Source: Hymenobacter swuensis DY53 (GTDB taxonomy: Bacteria > Bacteroidota > Bacteroidia > Cytophagales > Hymenobacteraceae). From it: 64,000 nt of DNA. Numbering within the stretch: the stretch's first letter is position 1; every line of letters begins with the position of its first letter. The stretch spans positions 1,798,001 to 1,862,000 of the forward strand of contig NZ_CP007145.1 in the NCBI RefSeq assembly GCF_000576555.1. Reading direction: 5' to 3'. Positions 44,095 through 53,643 of this stretch are shown here, one piece after another. The notes beneath the pieces were generated by a model. The model did no database searches. It saw only the letters and a program-made list of their open reading frames with translations, and had not been told where the DNA came from. Position numbers and translations under genes: made by a program.

Positions 44095-47000
44095 CTATTC
44101 AATAACAAGGCGCTTGTTGATGATGCCCTGGCTGGTTTGCAGGCGCACCATATACACACCCGGTGTCACGCCATTGAGCGGCAGTGTCCGCACCTCGGCC
44201 CCGGCGGGCAGTACTGCGCGGCGCACCACCTGCCCCAAGGAGTTTACCACCGATGCCTCCACAGCCTGCCGGTTGAAAGCTGCCGTGAGGCTCACGGAAA
44301 CTACGTCGCGGGCTGGGTTGGGGAATATATCCACCTGCCGGCTGAGGGCGGCCGGGGCGTTAGCTAGTACCCGCTGCTGCGTGAAGAGCAGGCTGAAACG
44401 GCCCATACCCGCGCCCGGGGTCAGCGTGAACGAATAGCTGGGCTGGGCGGCCAGATCCACTACCGCGCCGGTCTGCGCATCGCGCAGATACACCAGCGTG
44501 CCAGCGGGCAGATTCAGCAACTGTTTGGCCTGCAGCGTATAGCTACCCGCCTGCGGAGCCGATACCAGCAGCGGCACGGTTACATCAGATGTAGTCAGCA
44601 CGGGCAGGCCGTTGATAGCCAGCTGTTCCGAGCCTGCCTGCGAGGCCAGTGTAGGAGTAGCAGTTTGCCGCTTGGCCGCGTCGAAGGCGACATCGAAGGC
44701 AGCAGTAGCACCGGTTTCAAAATACACCGTGGTCTGGTCGCCCGGGCCGCCGGTAGCGGCGCGTAGCTCCAGCTGCGCCAGCGGCCGGGTTTCCTGGGTG
44801 CGCTGGAATACAGGGCTTTCTACTGTCAGCACACGAGCGGCGTTGGTAAAGCTCACTTGCCCGTTGGTAGAGCCGGGTGTAGTTACCCGCGTAAAGAAGC
44901 CCTGGCCCAGCCCGATAACGTTGGTGCCGCCATTGTTGCCCACGCCATTCACATAGCTGGAGTAGGAGCCGCTGTACTGTCCGTTGGAGCGGAACACGTA
45001 CACGGCGTTATCCACGTTGGTGCGCCCTACTTGGTCCCAGTCAATAGGTGAAGGGTAAGGGTTGCCCAGCAGCTGCCAGCCCGATTCGACCTGGGTGCCG
45101 CGACTCAGTCCTCCTACGTTAATGGTGCCGTTGTTGAGAATGCCCACGAAATCAGTAGTCAGGCCGGCCGGAATGTTCACGGTGTAACCGCGGCCCGGCG
45201 TCATGGCGTCGCTCAACGCGGCAGGTGAGAAGAATCCTTTGTCGAAATCCTGCGGGGCCGGGTTGCCGCTCGTCGTCACGCGGCTTTGGTCATAGCCGAA
45301 TACCGTGGGGAAGGGCGTTACCGCCCCCGGGTTCGGGGCCGAGTTATAAGCCGGGTTCACCACCGGAGTGTAATTGGCGGTAGTCAGATCAGCCACGGTG
45401 GTGTTGTTCACAGGGGCCGAGAAGTGGCGGTAACCCGCGCCGGCGTTCATGCTCGGGTCGATGTAGCGCTGCACCGTCACGTTGCCGAAGATGGTGTTGC
45501 TGCCCGTGTTGAGCACCTGCGCCGTGCGGTCGGCGGTGGAGAGCAGCGTCAGGTTGCCATTCGACACCACGGCCCCCGTCACGTTAAGGCTGCGCTGCAC
45601 CTGCACAGGACCATCCAGCTGCAGCGTGCTGACGTTGGTGGTTAGAATGTTGAAGACGGAGGTAGTGCCACTGACGCGCTGCGTGACTGAGTTGTTGACA
45701 AAGCGGATTTCGCCAAATCCGGTGCCGCTGGTGGTGCCGCCGTTGTTGGTAAAGTCGCCGCTGATCTGCAAGATGGCACCGGGACCAAAGGTGAGTTGGG
45801 CCCCGCTCAGCAGCGTAACGTTGTTTGCAAAGCTGAATCCTACGGACGGGTCATTGGCTACGTTCGGAATGGTCACGTTGTCGGTGGCGGTGGGTACCTG
45901 CGCGGGATTCCAGTTGCCGGCGGTATTCCAGTCGGTACTCACGGCTCCGGTCCAGGTGAGGCCGGCGGCAATAACGGGTGCGGGCGTCAGGAAGGCGGCC
46001 AGGCCGGTCAGGTTCGAGCCGTTGCCAATGCGGCCGACCGAGGTGGCGCTGCCGCTAGTCAGGTCAACGGTGTACAGGTTATCAGCCGTCGAGCCCGTGG
46101 GCGACGCCACCAGGAACGCCGAGTTAGCCGGGGCCGAGGGGTTGCTCACGTCCGAAAACACGTCGAAATCAACTCCTGGGTTCACCGTCAGGCCCGTGCT
46201 GCCTTGGTCCACGTAGGTGCCGGCATTGGCGTTGGTGGAGCGTAGCAGCACATTGCGGACCTGGTCGTAGCCGTAGAGTGTGGTGCCGGTGTTGGCGTTG
46301 TTGTCGTTGTTGGTGTAGGCTGCGGCCGACATAGCCGGCGTACCGCTGGGGTTGGTCAGAGCCGTGTCGGTGATGTACGTGCCATCGGCCGGATTCATGC
46401 GCAGGTTGGCCTGGTTGGTGGCTGAGGTGATGCGAATCCGGTCCACGGTAGGGTTAAAATCAAACCCAATGGCCGACGCCGTCGTGCCCAGTGGCATGCT
46501 GCCCGCGCTACCCACGGCCGTGAGGGCCCCGGTGCTCAGGCTTAGGGTATAGAGCTGGCCCTGCTGATTGGTGGCATCGTAGCCCAAGGCAAACAGCTCC
46601 CCGGTAGCCGGGCGGAAATCGGTGCCCACCAGCACCTGCGTAGCCGCCAGTCCGGTGATGTTCACGGCCGTACGGATAACGCCTGGGTTGCCTGAATCAA
46701 AGGAAACCAGGTTGCCACCGGCCACGCCGTAGAGCAGCTGCCCTGTAAGCGCCGCTGAAGCGTTGGCCCCGTTGAGCACCGCCGCCACGTCGCGCACTGG
46801 AATGCCCAGCCCGATGCGGCCCACGGCCGTCGTGGTGCCGGCACTCACATCCAGCGAGTACAGAGAGCTAAAGCTGGCCGTAGTGGTGTTGTTTTCGGCA
46901 TTTGATACCAGGTACCCCCGGTTCAACTGGGCGGCGGCATCGTAAAAGAAATCCAGGTCGCTGACGCCCCCGGTGCCGGGTAGTAACGTGGTGCCGCTGG

Positions 47001-48429
47001 CTGAGGTGAGCTGGCCCGCGTTGGGGTTGCTCTGGATGAAGAGCTGGTTGCGCTGGTCATCCACGTCGTAGAGCGTGGTGCTGGTGCTGCCGGGGAAGGA
47101 GTTGGTGTATGCTACAGACCCAATGGTGGGCGTACCTGTAGCCCCACTCACGAAGTTGAGGTTGCCGTCGGGAGCCGCAATGGCCCCGTTGTTGGGGTTG
47201 AGGCGGAAGTTGCGCGCGTTCAGGCCCGTCACCCGGATCCGGTCCACGGTCGGGTTGAAATCAAAGCCAATGCCGTTCACCGCCTCCGCCGAATTGCCCA
47301 GGTCCAGGGTTACCGGGCCGGAGCCTACGGGCGTGGCCACGGCCGTGCTCAGATTGATGATGTAAAGCCGCGTTTCGCCGTTGGCGGGGTTATAACCCAT
47401 GCCGAATAGCTCCCCGGTGTTAGGCCGGAAATCGGTGCCTACCAGCGTTTGGCCGGCTGTGAGGCCGGTAATGGCCACTGCCGAGTTGATAAAGCCTGGC
47501 GTCCCCGAATAGAAGGAAAGCAGGTTGGCGTTGGTGCTCACCGCGTACAGCAGCTGGCCGCTCATGGCGGGCGCGGTGCGGTCGATGCCAAACGTAATAT
47601 CCGAAATCAGTACCCCCGGCGTACCATTCAACAGCAGCGAAGCGTTGCCAGTGGTCAAATCAAGGCTGTAGAAGGTGGTGCTGACGCCGGAAATGACCGA
47701 CAGTATCGCCTGCTGCGTACCGCTGGCGGGGTCGGTATAGATGTCGAGGTCCGTGACTTCGGTGCCGGTCAGCAAGGGCAGGCTGTTGCGGGTAATCGGG
47801 ACCGGGGAGCCCAGCACGCCGCCATTGGGGTTGGTCTGGATATAAAGCCGGGAGTTGGCCACGTCCACGTCGTAGAGCACCGTAGCGGCGGCCCCAATGA
47901 AGCTGTTGGTGTACGCCACGGCATCAATTACCGCGCCTGGTGCGCCGTTCAGGTTGGTATCGGTGCCGGCCAGGGCCCCGTTGTTGGGGTTGAGGCGGAT
48001 GTTGGCGAGGTTGCTGCTCGTCACCCGAATGCGGTCCACGGTCGGGTTGAAATCAAACCCGATACGCTCCGTGCTGGCGCCCAGGGCCAGCGCAACAGTG
48101 CTGCCCACGGCCGTGGCCGCGCCAGTGGTTTTATCGATGGTGTACAGCTGGGCCGTGCCCGAGCCGTTATAGCCCAGCGCAAACAGCTGCCCGGTAGCAG
48201 GCCTTGAATCGAGCCCAACCAACGTCTGGCCGCTGGCAATGCCCGAAATCGGGAGCAAGGTTGGGGTGCCCGTGCCGTTGGAAGGCAGGGCAACGAGAGT
48301 GGTGCCGCCCTGCGCGAGGCCATACACCGTGGTGGTTTGGGCAAAGGCTGCCGGCGCGGCCAGCAGCGAAATACCCAGCGTAAGCCCCAGCAAACGACGG
48401 TTGAAAGTGGGCAGTATGGGTGTCTTCAT
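44095..48429 (-). CDS. secreted DUF4394-repeat protein with T9SS type A sorting domain
   Basis: A 1444-residue secreted protein with a signal peptide (LLGLTLGISLLAAPAAFAQ, residues 13-31). Three tandem DUF4394 units cover about residues 33-280, 290-560 and 565-830; each has a LVGxDxRPxTGxLFxxGYN line and an IGFDFNPTVDRIRVT line, so each likely forms a beta-propeller. An 'IPGN'-like beta segment follows (TWTGAVSTDWNTAGNWNPAQVP), then a beta-sandwich region. The end carries a T9SS type A domain (VDIFPNPARDVVSVSL ... GVYMVRLQTSQGIINKRLVIE). The ligand is unknown. Confidence 0.9.
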   Translation of the reverse strand: MKTPILPTFNRRLLGLTLGISLLAAPAAFAQTTTVYGLAQGGTTLVALPSNGTGTPTLLPISGIASGQTLVGLDSRPATGQLFALGYNGSGTAQLYTIDKTTGAATAVGSTVALALGASTERIGFDFNPTVDRIRVTSSNLANIRLNPNNGALAGTDTNLNGAPGAVIDAVAYTNSFIGAAATVLYDVDVANSRLYIQTNPNGGVLGSPVPITRNSLPLLTGTEVTDLDIYTDPASGTQQAILSVISGVSTTFYSLDLTTGNASLLLNGTPGVLISDITFGIDRTAPAMSGQLLYAVSTNANLLSFYSGTPGFINSAVAITGLTAGQTLVGTDFRPNTGELFGMGYNPANGETRLYIINLSTAVATPVGSGPVTLDLGNSAEAVNGIGFDFNPTVDRIRVTGLNARNFRLNPNNGAIAAPDGNLNFVSGATGTPTIGSVAYTNSFPGSTSTTLYDVDDQRNQLFIQSNPNAGQLTSASGTTLLPGTGGVSDLDFFYDAAAQLNRGYLVSNAENNTTTASFSSLYSLDVSAGTTTAVGRIGLGIPVRDVAAVLNGANASAALTGQLLYGVAGGNLVSFDSGNPGVIRTAVNITGLAATQVLVGTDFRPATGELFALGYDATNQQGQLYTLSLSTGALTAVGSAGSMPLGTTASAIGFDFNPTVDRIRITSATNQANLRMNPADGTYITDTALTNPSGTPAMSAAAYTNNDNNANTGTTLYGYDQVRNVLLRSTNANAGTYVDQGSTGLTVNPGVDFDVFSDVSNPSAPANSAFLVASPTGSTADNLYTVDLTSGSATSVGRIGNGSNLTGLAAFLTPAPVIAAGLTWTGAVSTDWNTAGNWNPAQVPTATDNVTIPNVANDPSVGFSFANNVTLLSGAQLTFGPGAILQISGDFTNNGGTTSGTGFGEIRFVNNSVTQRVSGTTSVFNILTTNVSTLQLDGPVQVQRSLNVTGAVVSNGNLTLLSTADRTAQVLNTGSNTIFGNVTVQRYIDPSMNAGAGYRHFSAPVNNTTVADLTTANYTPVVNPAYNSAPNPGAVTPFPTVFGYDQSRVTTSGNPAPQDFDKGFFSPAALSDAMTPGRGYTVNIPAGLTTDFVGILNNGTINVGGLSRGTQVESGWQLLGNPYPSPIDWDQVGRTNVDNAVYVFRSNGQYSGSYSSYVNGVGNNGGTNVIGLGQGFFTRVTTPGSTNGQVSFTNAARVLTVESPVFQRTQETRPLAQLELRAATGGPGDQTTVYFETGATAAFDVAFDAAKRQTATPTLASQAGSEQLAINGLPVLTTSDVTVPLLVSAPQAGSYTLQAKQLLNLPAGTLVYLRDAQTGAVVDLAAQPSYSFTLTPGAGMGRFSLLFTQQRVLANAPAALSRQVDIFPNPARDVVSVSLTAAFNRQAVEASVVNSLGQVVRRAVLPAGAEVRTLPLNGVTPGVYMVRLQTSQGIINKRLVIE

Positions 48430-48561
48430 GCGGATAGAAAGGGGGGTAAGGATGGAAAATACACGTCCGCCAACCTCAGCTTTCTATTGCACTATAGCTA
48501 CCTCGCGCTGAGCTTTGACTGGAAAGCTTACGCCGGAAGGAACTAATATGGATTGTTGATT

Positions 48562-48583
48562 TTCATTAAAAATTCATTAAAAA
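48562..48583. repeat. two tandem copies of TTCATTAAAAA
   Basis: Perfect 11-base direct repeat in the AT-rich stretch about 130 bases upstream of the minus-strand DUF4394 gene. Position suits an operator or UP-like element, but its function is unknown. Confidence 0.6.
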
Positions 48584-48651
48584 TAGTTGATGTATATAAT
48601 TGTGCTCCAGTGCAAACAATCCGACTAATACTGTCGTTTCAGCCGTCCTGA

Positions 48652-49212
48652 TCAGTTGGATTCTCCCGCCGCCGGGGCCGGAGCTGGTTTCTTTTCCAAT
48701 TCTAGTACCCGCACCACGTCGCCCACGGCAATATGGCCGCCTTGCACAATGCGGGCCGTGAGGCCACCGTGGCCGCGCATAGCATTGTAGCCGCCTGGTC
48801 CCAGCTCTTCCTCCATGCGGGAGCAGGGATGGCACTCGCCGGTAATTTCCAGCACCACCTCGGAGCCGATGCCGATGCGCCGGTTTTTTAGGGCTAGCAG
48901 GTTCAGGCCGCTCACCACCAGGTTGCGGCGCAGCCGCTCCGGGGCTACCGGCTCCGGCATCCCCAGAAACCCGGCCACGGCGCCCAAATGCTCGTGCTGA
49001 ATAAGGGTAATCTGGCGCTTGCCGCCGGCTTTGGGCCGGGCGTGGTCACCCAGCAGATGCCGGTCGGTTTCGGCCTCAGCTTCGGGCACGCTCAGTAACG
49101 GCTGGCGGCGGGCTGGGCGCAACCCAATCCACTCTACCCGGCCCTGTTGGGGCAAGGTGCTGAGTAGGCGGGCAATGGTTGATTTATCGTCGCCGAAAAA
49201 GGGGAAGGGCAT
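48652..49212 (-). CDS. MOSC domain protein
   Basis: A 186-residue protein with a MOSC (molybdenum cofactor sulfurase C-terminal) domain, seen in VEWIGLRPARRQP near residue 27, DHARPKAGGKRQITLIQHEHL, PERLRRNLVVSGLNLLALKNR and GECHPCSRMEEELGPGGYNAMRGHGG with the conserved Cys. MOSC proteins carry sulfur or use molybdenum cofactor to reduce N-hydroxylated compounds. There is no N-terminal beta-barrel partner. It is upstream of the VIT gene's end on the same strand, 45 bases apart. Confidence 0.85.
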   Translation of the reverse strand: MPFPFFGDDKSTIARLLSTLPQQGRVEWIGLRPARRQPLLSVPEAEAETDRHLLGDHARPKAGGKRQITLIQHEHLGAVAGFLGMPEPVAPERLRRNLVVSGLNLLALKNRRIGIGSEVVLEITGECHPCSRMEEELGPGGYNAMRGHGGLTARIVQGGHIAVGDVVRVLELEKKPAPAPAAGESN

Positions 49213-49257
49213 ACTGGTACGTTCAGGGTGAAGTGGTGGAAAGGTTGTGTACGGCCG

Positions 49258-49962
49258 CTACTGCCTCTCGAACTGCCGCGCGACCAGAAAAGCCGCACCA
49301 GCTGCTAGGGCTCCGGTACCGGCCATCTTGAGGGCTCCCCACACCGGTGGCTGGCCGGTCATGCGGCTCTTGAGGTAGCCGAAAATCAACAGGCACACCA
49401 GCGTCATCACGGCAGACAGCACCAGACCCTCGGTGGGCGTAGCCGTCAGGAAGTAGGCGCTGAGCGGAATGAGGCCGCCTACTGCATAGGCCGTGCTGAT
49501 GGTAAAGGCACTCTTGGGGGCCTGGCGTGGGTCGGGTTTTTCGAGGCCCAGCTCGTATTTCATCATGAAGCGCACCCATTGGTCGGGGTCGGCGGTAAGC
49601 TCGCGCACGGCCTGCGCCCGGGTGGCTGCCGAGAGGCCCATTTCCTGGAGTAGCTCGTCTACCTCGGCCCGTTCGACGTGGGGGACTTCCGCAATTTCCT
49701 GGTATTCACGCTGTAGTTCGGCCGCGTAATGCTCTACCTCGGTACGCCCGGCCAAGTAGCCGCCTAGGCCCATGGCAATGGAACCGGCCACCACCTCGGC
49801 CAGCCCGGCCGTAATCACCAGCCCTGAGGATTGCACCGCCCCACTCAGACCAGCCGCCAGCGCAAACGGCACCGTCAGCCCATCCGAGAGGCCGATTACA
49901 ATGTCCTGTAGCATGGCCGAGCTGGTCAGGTGGTTTTCGGGGTGCGGATGTTGGTGCTGCAT
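49258..49962 (-). CDS. VIT1/CCC1-family Fe/Mn transporter
   Basis: A 234-residue membrane protein with five predicted helices: two N-terminal (DIVIGLSDGLTVPFALAAGL, VVAGSIAMGLGGYLAG), a cytosolic charged insert with Glu-rich metal site residues (VEHYAAELQREYQEI), and three C-terminal ones. Family members move iron or manganese out of the cytosol. It is divergent from the dps gene, about 115 bases apart, and a low-affinity iron permease lies just beyond, suggesting coordinated metal control. Confidence 0.9.
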   Translation of the reverse strand: MQHQHPHPENHLTSSAMLQDIVIGLSDGLTVPFALAAGLSGAVQSSGLVITAGLAEVVAGSIAMGLGGYLAGRTEVEHYAAELQREYQEIAEVPHVERAEVDELLQEMGLSAATRAQAVRELTADPDQWVRFMMKYELGLEKPDPRQAPKSAFTISTAYAVGGLIPLSAYFLTATPTEGLVLSAVMTLVCLLIFGYLKSRMTGQPPVWGALKMAGTGALAAGAAFLVARQFERQ

Positions 49963-50077
49963 AGTAGGTAAATGTAGGCGTATTGTTAACCTGATAGGTT
50001 TTTACGCGTATGCAGGCCAGACGGTAGCCGATTCGGCTGCTTTCCTTCCAACCGATATTCTTTTTCCCTTACGTACC

Positions 50078-50743
50078 ATGGCCAAAACCACCGCCAAACC
50101 AGCTGCCGCCCCCAAGGCTGCTCCTAAAGCCTCGGCTGCTAAAAAAGCTGCTCCTGCCTCTAATGGCCAGACCGCCAGCGTGCAGCCCATTTTGAACCAG
50201 CAGTTCAACGCCCCCGCGCCGCTCCAGAAGTACGGTACCGTGTCGCAGCGCTTACCCATCGGGCTCGACGAGAAAACCCGTCAGCAGAGCGTAACCAATC
50301 TCAACCAACTGCTGGCCGACACCATCACGCTGCGCGACCTGTACAAAAAACACCATTGGCAGGTAGTAGGCCCTACTTTTTATCAACTGCATCTGCTCTA
50401 CGATAAGCACTACGAAGAGCAAAGCACCCTGGTAGATACCATTGCTGAGCGCATTCAGATTCTGGGTGGTGTGGCCGTGGCCATGGCCCACGATGTGGCC
50501 GAGCTGACCAGTATTCCGCGCCCGCCCCGTGACCGGGAGGAGGCCCCGATTCAGGTAGGCCGTCTGCTGGAAGCCCACCAGATCATCCTCAAAAACTGCC
50601 ACGACTTCGCTAAGCAGGCCGATGAGGCCGGCGACGACGGGACCAACGACTTGGCTGTGAGTGACGTCATGCGTCTCAACGAATTGCAGGTATGGTTCGT
50701 GTCGGAGCACGTAGTAGATACGCCTTTGGCCCGCGCTGAGTAA
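50078..50743 (+). CDS. dps: Dps-family ferritin-like protein with Lys/Ala-rich N-terminal tail
   Basis: A 221-residue protein. Residues 1-50 are a Lys/Ala/Pro-rich tail (KTTAKPAAAPKAAPKASAAK), like histone tails and likely to bind DNA. The ferritin-like domain follows, with YKKHHWQVVGPTFYQLHLLYDKHYEEQ cut to its ferroxidase core HHWQVVG and LYDKHYEE near residues 90-110. Dps proteins oxidise iron with peroxide and compact DNA. The tail is longer than in typical Dps. Start ATG 50078. Confidence 0.9.
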   Translation: MAKTTAKPAAAPKAAPKASAAKKAAPASNGQTASVQPILNQQFNAPAPLQKYGTVSQRLPIGLDEKTRQQSVTNLNQLLADTITLRDLYKKHHWQVVGPTFYQLHLLYDKHYEEQSTLVDTIAERIQILGGVAVAMAHDVAELTSIPRPPRDREEAPIQVGRLLEAHQIILKNCHDFAKQADEAGDDGTNDLAVSDVMRLNELQVWFVSEHVVDTPLARAE

Positions 50744-50771
50744 CAGCGGCTACCGGCTTTTTTGCCAGCAA

Positions 50772-50807
50772 ACGGCTTCCTTCCCACGCGGAGGGAAGCC
50801 GCTTGTG
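50772..50807. terminator. bidirectional terminator
   Basis: GGCTTCC pairs with GGAAGCC, with TTCCC/GGAGG-type inner pairing, between the convergent dps and iron permease genes. T runs flank it on both sides. Confidence 0.7.
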
Positions 50808-50809
50808 TT

Positions 50810-51274
50810 TTAGCGATGCGCCTTTTGCTTTTCTTGGTGATTTTCTTCCGCTTCCTCCACTGAGTGCATGCGGCCCAGGTCGTGGTCCTGCCGGGCCTTC
50901 TCAGCCAGTAGGCTGAAGTAACCGTGTAGCAGGTTGATTTCCTGCTCCGAGAAGTCCTGAGCGTTGATGAGGCGGTTACTGGCTCCTTTGTGGGCGGCAA
51001 TCAGCTCATTCAGCTTCAGGTGTAGCACCAGAGAATCCTTGTTCTGGGCCCGCTGAATCAGAAACACCATCAGAAAGGTCACAATAGTGGTACCGGTATT
51101 AATGACCAGCTGCCAGGTTTCGGAGTAGTGAAACAACGGCCCCGTACCGGCCCATGCCAGTACTATGCCCAGGGCCAGACAAAACGCTTGGGTAGTACCC
51201 GACCAAGCAGTAACTGCCCCGGCAAAGCGGGCAAAGAAGTTGGACCGGGCAGTAGAAGTGAAATCAACAGCCAT
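50810..51274 (-). CDS. low-affinity iron permease family protein
   Basis: A 154-residue membrane protein with two close transmembrane helices (GTTQAFCLALGIVLAWAG near 26-44 and LVINTGTTIVTFLMVFLIQ near 55-73) followed by NKDSLVLHLKLNELIAAHKGASNRLIN. This matches the PF04120-type low-affinity iron permease region. The C-terminal half is soluble and charged. The iron role is inherited from the fungal namesake and untested in bacteria, though the Dps and VIT neighbours fit metal handling. Confidence 0.85.
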   Translation of the reverse strand: MAVDFTSTARSNFFARFAGAVTAWSGTTQAFCLALGIVLAWAGTGPLFHYSETWQLVINTGTTIVTFLMVFLIQRAQNKDSLVLHLKLNELIAAHKGASNRLINAQDFSEQEINLLHGYFSLLAEKARQDHDLGRMHSVEEAEENHQEKQKAHR

Positions 51275-51428
51275 AGACAGTGAGGGAAAGTAGGCCAGAG
51301 CAGCCCGGGCAGGTAGATAAAGTGAAAATTACGGCGGGGAGATGAGGCGCAGCTGAAATTTTTCGGGCTGACACTGAGCAGGAAACCGTAGCGCAACGTA
51401 AAATCTACGGTAAAAAACGGGACTGGCC

Positions 51429-51459
51429 TTGCACCCTTGCCGGCAACCCTCTACTTTTG
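51429..51459 (+). promoter_or_regulatory. promoter of tRNA-Leu
   Basis: TTG (51429-51431), 20 bases, then TACTTTTG (51452-51459) match the Bacteroidota -33/-7 consensus. It predicts a leader of about 67 bases before the tRNA. Confidence 0.7.
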
Positions 51460-51532
51460 TCATCGATTCGCCGCCTCAGTGAATCCGGAAGCAACAGCTT
51501 CTGCTAGAGTAACAGGAGTGCCATCAGCATCT

Positions 51533-51614
51533 GCGCACGTGGTGAAACTGGTAGACACGCCATCTTGAGGGGGTGGTGCCTTCGGGTGTGGGAGTTCGAA
51601 TCTCCCCGCGCGCA
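51533..51614 (+). tRNA. tRNA-Leu, anticodon GAG
   Basis: An 82-base class II tRNA. D arm GTG-AAACTGGTAGA-CAC, anticodon arm CCATC-TTGAGGG-GGTGG (GAG), long variable arm TGCC-TTCG-GGTG, T arm GGGAG-TTCGAAT-CTCCC. The acceptor arms pair except one A-C mismatch (51537 with 51609). The discriminator is A; CCA is not encoded. A terminator follows directly. Confidence 0.93.
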
Positions 51615-51620
51615 CTCTTG

Positions 51621-51656
51621 AAAAAAGCCGCTTTGGTCTGCCGAAGCGGCTTTTTT
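51621..51656 (+). terminator. terminator after tRNA-Leu
   Basis: AAAAAAGCCGCTT pairs with AAGCGGCTTTTTT around a 10-base loop, followed by further T. Confidence 0.92.
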
Positions 51657-51767
51657 TGTGCCCGGCTCCCACTGCAAACCGGCAGCAAAAACGCAGGTGC
51701 CTATCCGGCCGAAGTATAGCGAAGCTGCTATGCTTTTCGTTTCTTGAAGGCCGATTCTCGTGTTTTC

Positions 51768-53543
51768 ATGAAACTACCCTCTCTGCAGCAACTGGCTGCC
51801 GAAGCGGCCCGCGTGGTGCGGCGCTTTCCTTTCACGTTGCTATGCGCCGTTGTGTTGTGCGGAACTGGCATCTATACCAACCACCTCAACTATCAGCAGC
51901 GGCAGCACCTAGAGTGGCTGTTTCCGTTGCTGTCGGCGGCGGGGTTAGGCTTATCGGGCACGTTGGCGGTGGCTCTCACGGCCGAGCGATATTACTGGCG
52001 GCCGGCGCTGCGTTGGGGCGCGTTGGCGGCGGTGCTGGGGCTGCTGGCAGTCTGGTACGCCGTGGCTCCCACCGAACCCACTTCGGAGTGGGGCGCGCGG
52101 CTGGCCTTGCTGCTGTTGGGTACGCACTTGACCGTAGCCGCCGGCCCCTACCTCTCCGAGCTGCGCCGCCAAGCCGATACGCCGGGTTTCTGGCGCTACA
52201 ACGAAACTCTGTTCCTGCGCATCCTTACGGCCGGGCTGTATTCCGGGGTACTGTTTGCGGGCTGCGCGTTGGCCTTGGTAGCCGTCGAAAACCTGTTTTT
52301 CGTGGATATCAAGCCGCGGGTTTATGCCGATTTGTTTGTGGTGCTCGGCTCCGTCTTCAACACTTGGTTTTTCCTAGCCGGGGTGCCGCACGACTTCGCG
52401 GCGCTGGAGCAGGAAACCAGCTACCCCAAGGGCCTAAAGGTATTTACCCAATTCGTGCTGTTGCCGCTGGTGGTGCTGTACCTAGGCATTCTGTACGCCT
52501 ACCTAGGCCGGATTCTGCTGCTCCAGGCGCTGCCGCAGGGCTGGGTATCGATGCTGGTGCTGGCCTTGGCTATGGCCGGTATCTTTGCGCTGCTGCTGAT
52601 TCATCCTATCCGCCACGCCGCCGAAAACACCTGGATTCGCACCTTCGGGCGGTGGTTTTACCTGGCGCTATTTCCGTTGCTAGGGTTGCTGGCCGTGGCC
52701 ATAAGCACCCGCATCCGGGCCTACGGCATCACCGAGGAGCGGTATTTCGTGCTGGTGCTGGCCGCCTGGCTATTCGGCATTGCCCTCTACTTTCTGGCGC
52801 GGCGCGGGCAGGGTATCATTTGGATTCCGGCTTCCCTGGCGGTGGTGGCGTTGCTAGCGGCCGGTGGGCCGTGGGGAGCGTTTGCCGTGGCCCAGCGCAG
52901 CCAACTCAACCAACTACGTGAAATCAGCATGCAGTACAAGTTGCTGAAAGATGGGAAGCTGGATGGAGCGGGGAAGCGGGTGCCTAATTTGCCCAAAGAA
53001 GCCCGCAAGCGCATTAATTCGGTGTTTGACTTCTTCGCAGATCGGGAAGATGTGGAAAAGCTGCAACCGCTGTTTGCCACAAAGCTTGTCTTGCCCGGTT
53101 CACTTCAAAACAAGCCCAGATGGTTGCATACGTATCACCGAACCAAACAACTCCACACTATCAGCGGGTTGCCAGAGTGGAATGAGTACGGAGCAGATGC
53201 CATAGATAACACGCACTTTTCTTTTACTACTGAGCACTTGGATGCTCAGCCACTGGGCCAGGGCCGGTGTTGGCTGCGCACATTGGACTTATCAACGTAC
53301 CAAAGGCTGAAGGATGTAAACCAAGCAGAATTTACACTCCGTGAGGGCACCTTTCAGCTAGTAAAAACTCCTCAAGGCCAGTATCTGGAGTTGAGGAAGC
53401 AGACGGATTTGAACAGTTGGAAGCCTGTTCTAAAAATGAATATGGCGGCATTTTGTGATTCATTGATAGAATATAGCGGTGACTCTGATTTTACTTCAGT
53501 CCCCCTTACCAGCGCAGCGACTTACCCTGCATATTCGCAATAA
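51768..53543 (+). CDS. DUF4153 membrane protein, probable 3' frameshift
   Basis: As read, 591 residues. About eleven transmembrane helices lie within residues 20-385, in the style of DUF4153 (FLRILTAGLYSGVLFAGCALAL, FFLAGVP, YAYLGRILLL), followed by a soluble tail. At about 53502-53506 a run of five C seems to break the frame: reading four C instead continues through a beta-rich tail (LTLHIRNKQVVLHLYL ... GGDALLEVK) to TAG at 53650-53652, right at the terminator stem. The intact product would be about 627 residues. Function is unknown. ATG at 51768 is the chosen start. Confidence 0.82.
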   Translation: MKLPSLQQLAAEAARVVRRFPFTLLCAVVLCGTGIYTNHLNYQQRQHLEWLFPLLSAAGLGLSGTLAVALTAERYYWRPALRWGALAAVLGLLAVWYAVAPTEPTSEWGARLALLLLGTHLTVAAGPYLSELRRQADTPGFWRYNETLFLRILTAGLYSGVLFAGCALALVAVENLFFVDIKPRVYADLFVVLGSVFNTWFFLAGVPHDFAALEQETSYPKGLKVFTQFVLLPLVVLYLGILYAYLGRILLLQALPQGWVSMLVLALAMAGIFALLLIHPIRHAAENTWIRTFGRWFYLALFPLLGLLAVAISTRIRAYGITEERYFVLVLAAWLFGIALYFLARRGQGIIWIPASLAVVALLAAGGPWGAFAVAQRSQLNQLREISMQYKLLKDGKLDGAGKRVPNLPKEARKRINSVFDFFADREDVEKLQPLFATKLVLPGSLQNKPRWLHTYHRTKQLHTISGLPEWNEYGADAIDNTHFSFTTEHLDAQPLGQGRCWLRTLDLSTYQRLKDVNQAEFTLREGTFQLVKTPQGQYLELRKQTDLNSWKPVLKMNMAAFCDSLIEYSGDSDFTSVPLTSAATYPAYSQ

Positions 53544-53643
53544 GCAGGTGGTGTTGCATCTGTATCTGAGTGATATAGATAGAATGAAGACTGAGGCAAC
53601 TGGCAGTCAAGAGTACACCTACGGTGGAGATGCACTACTGGAA

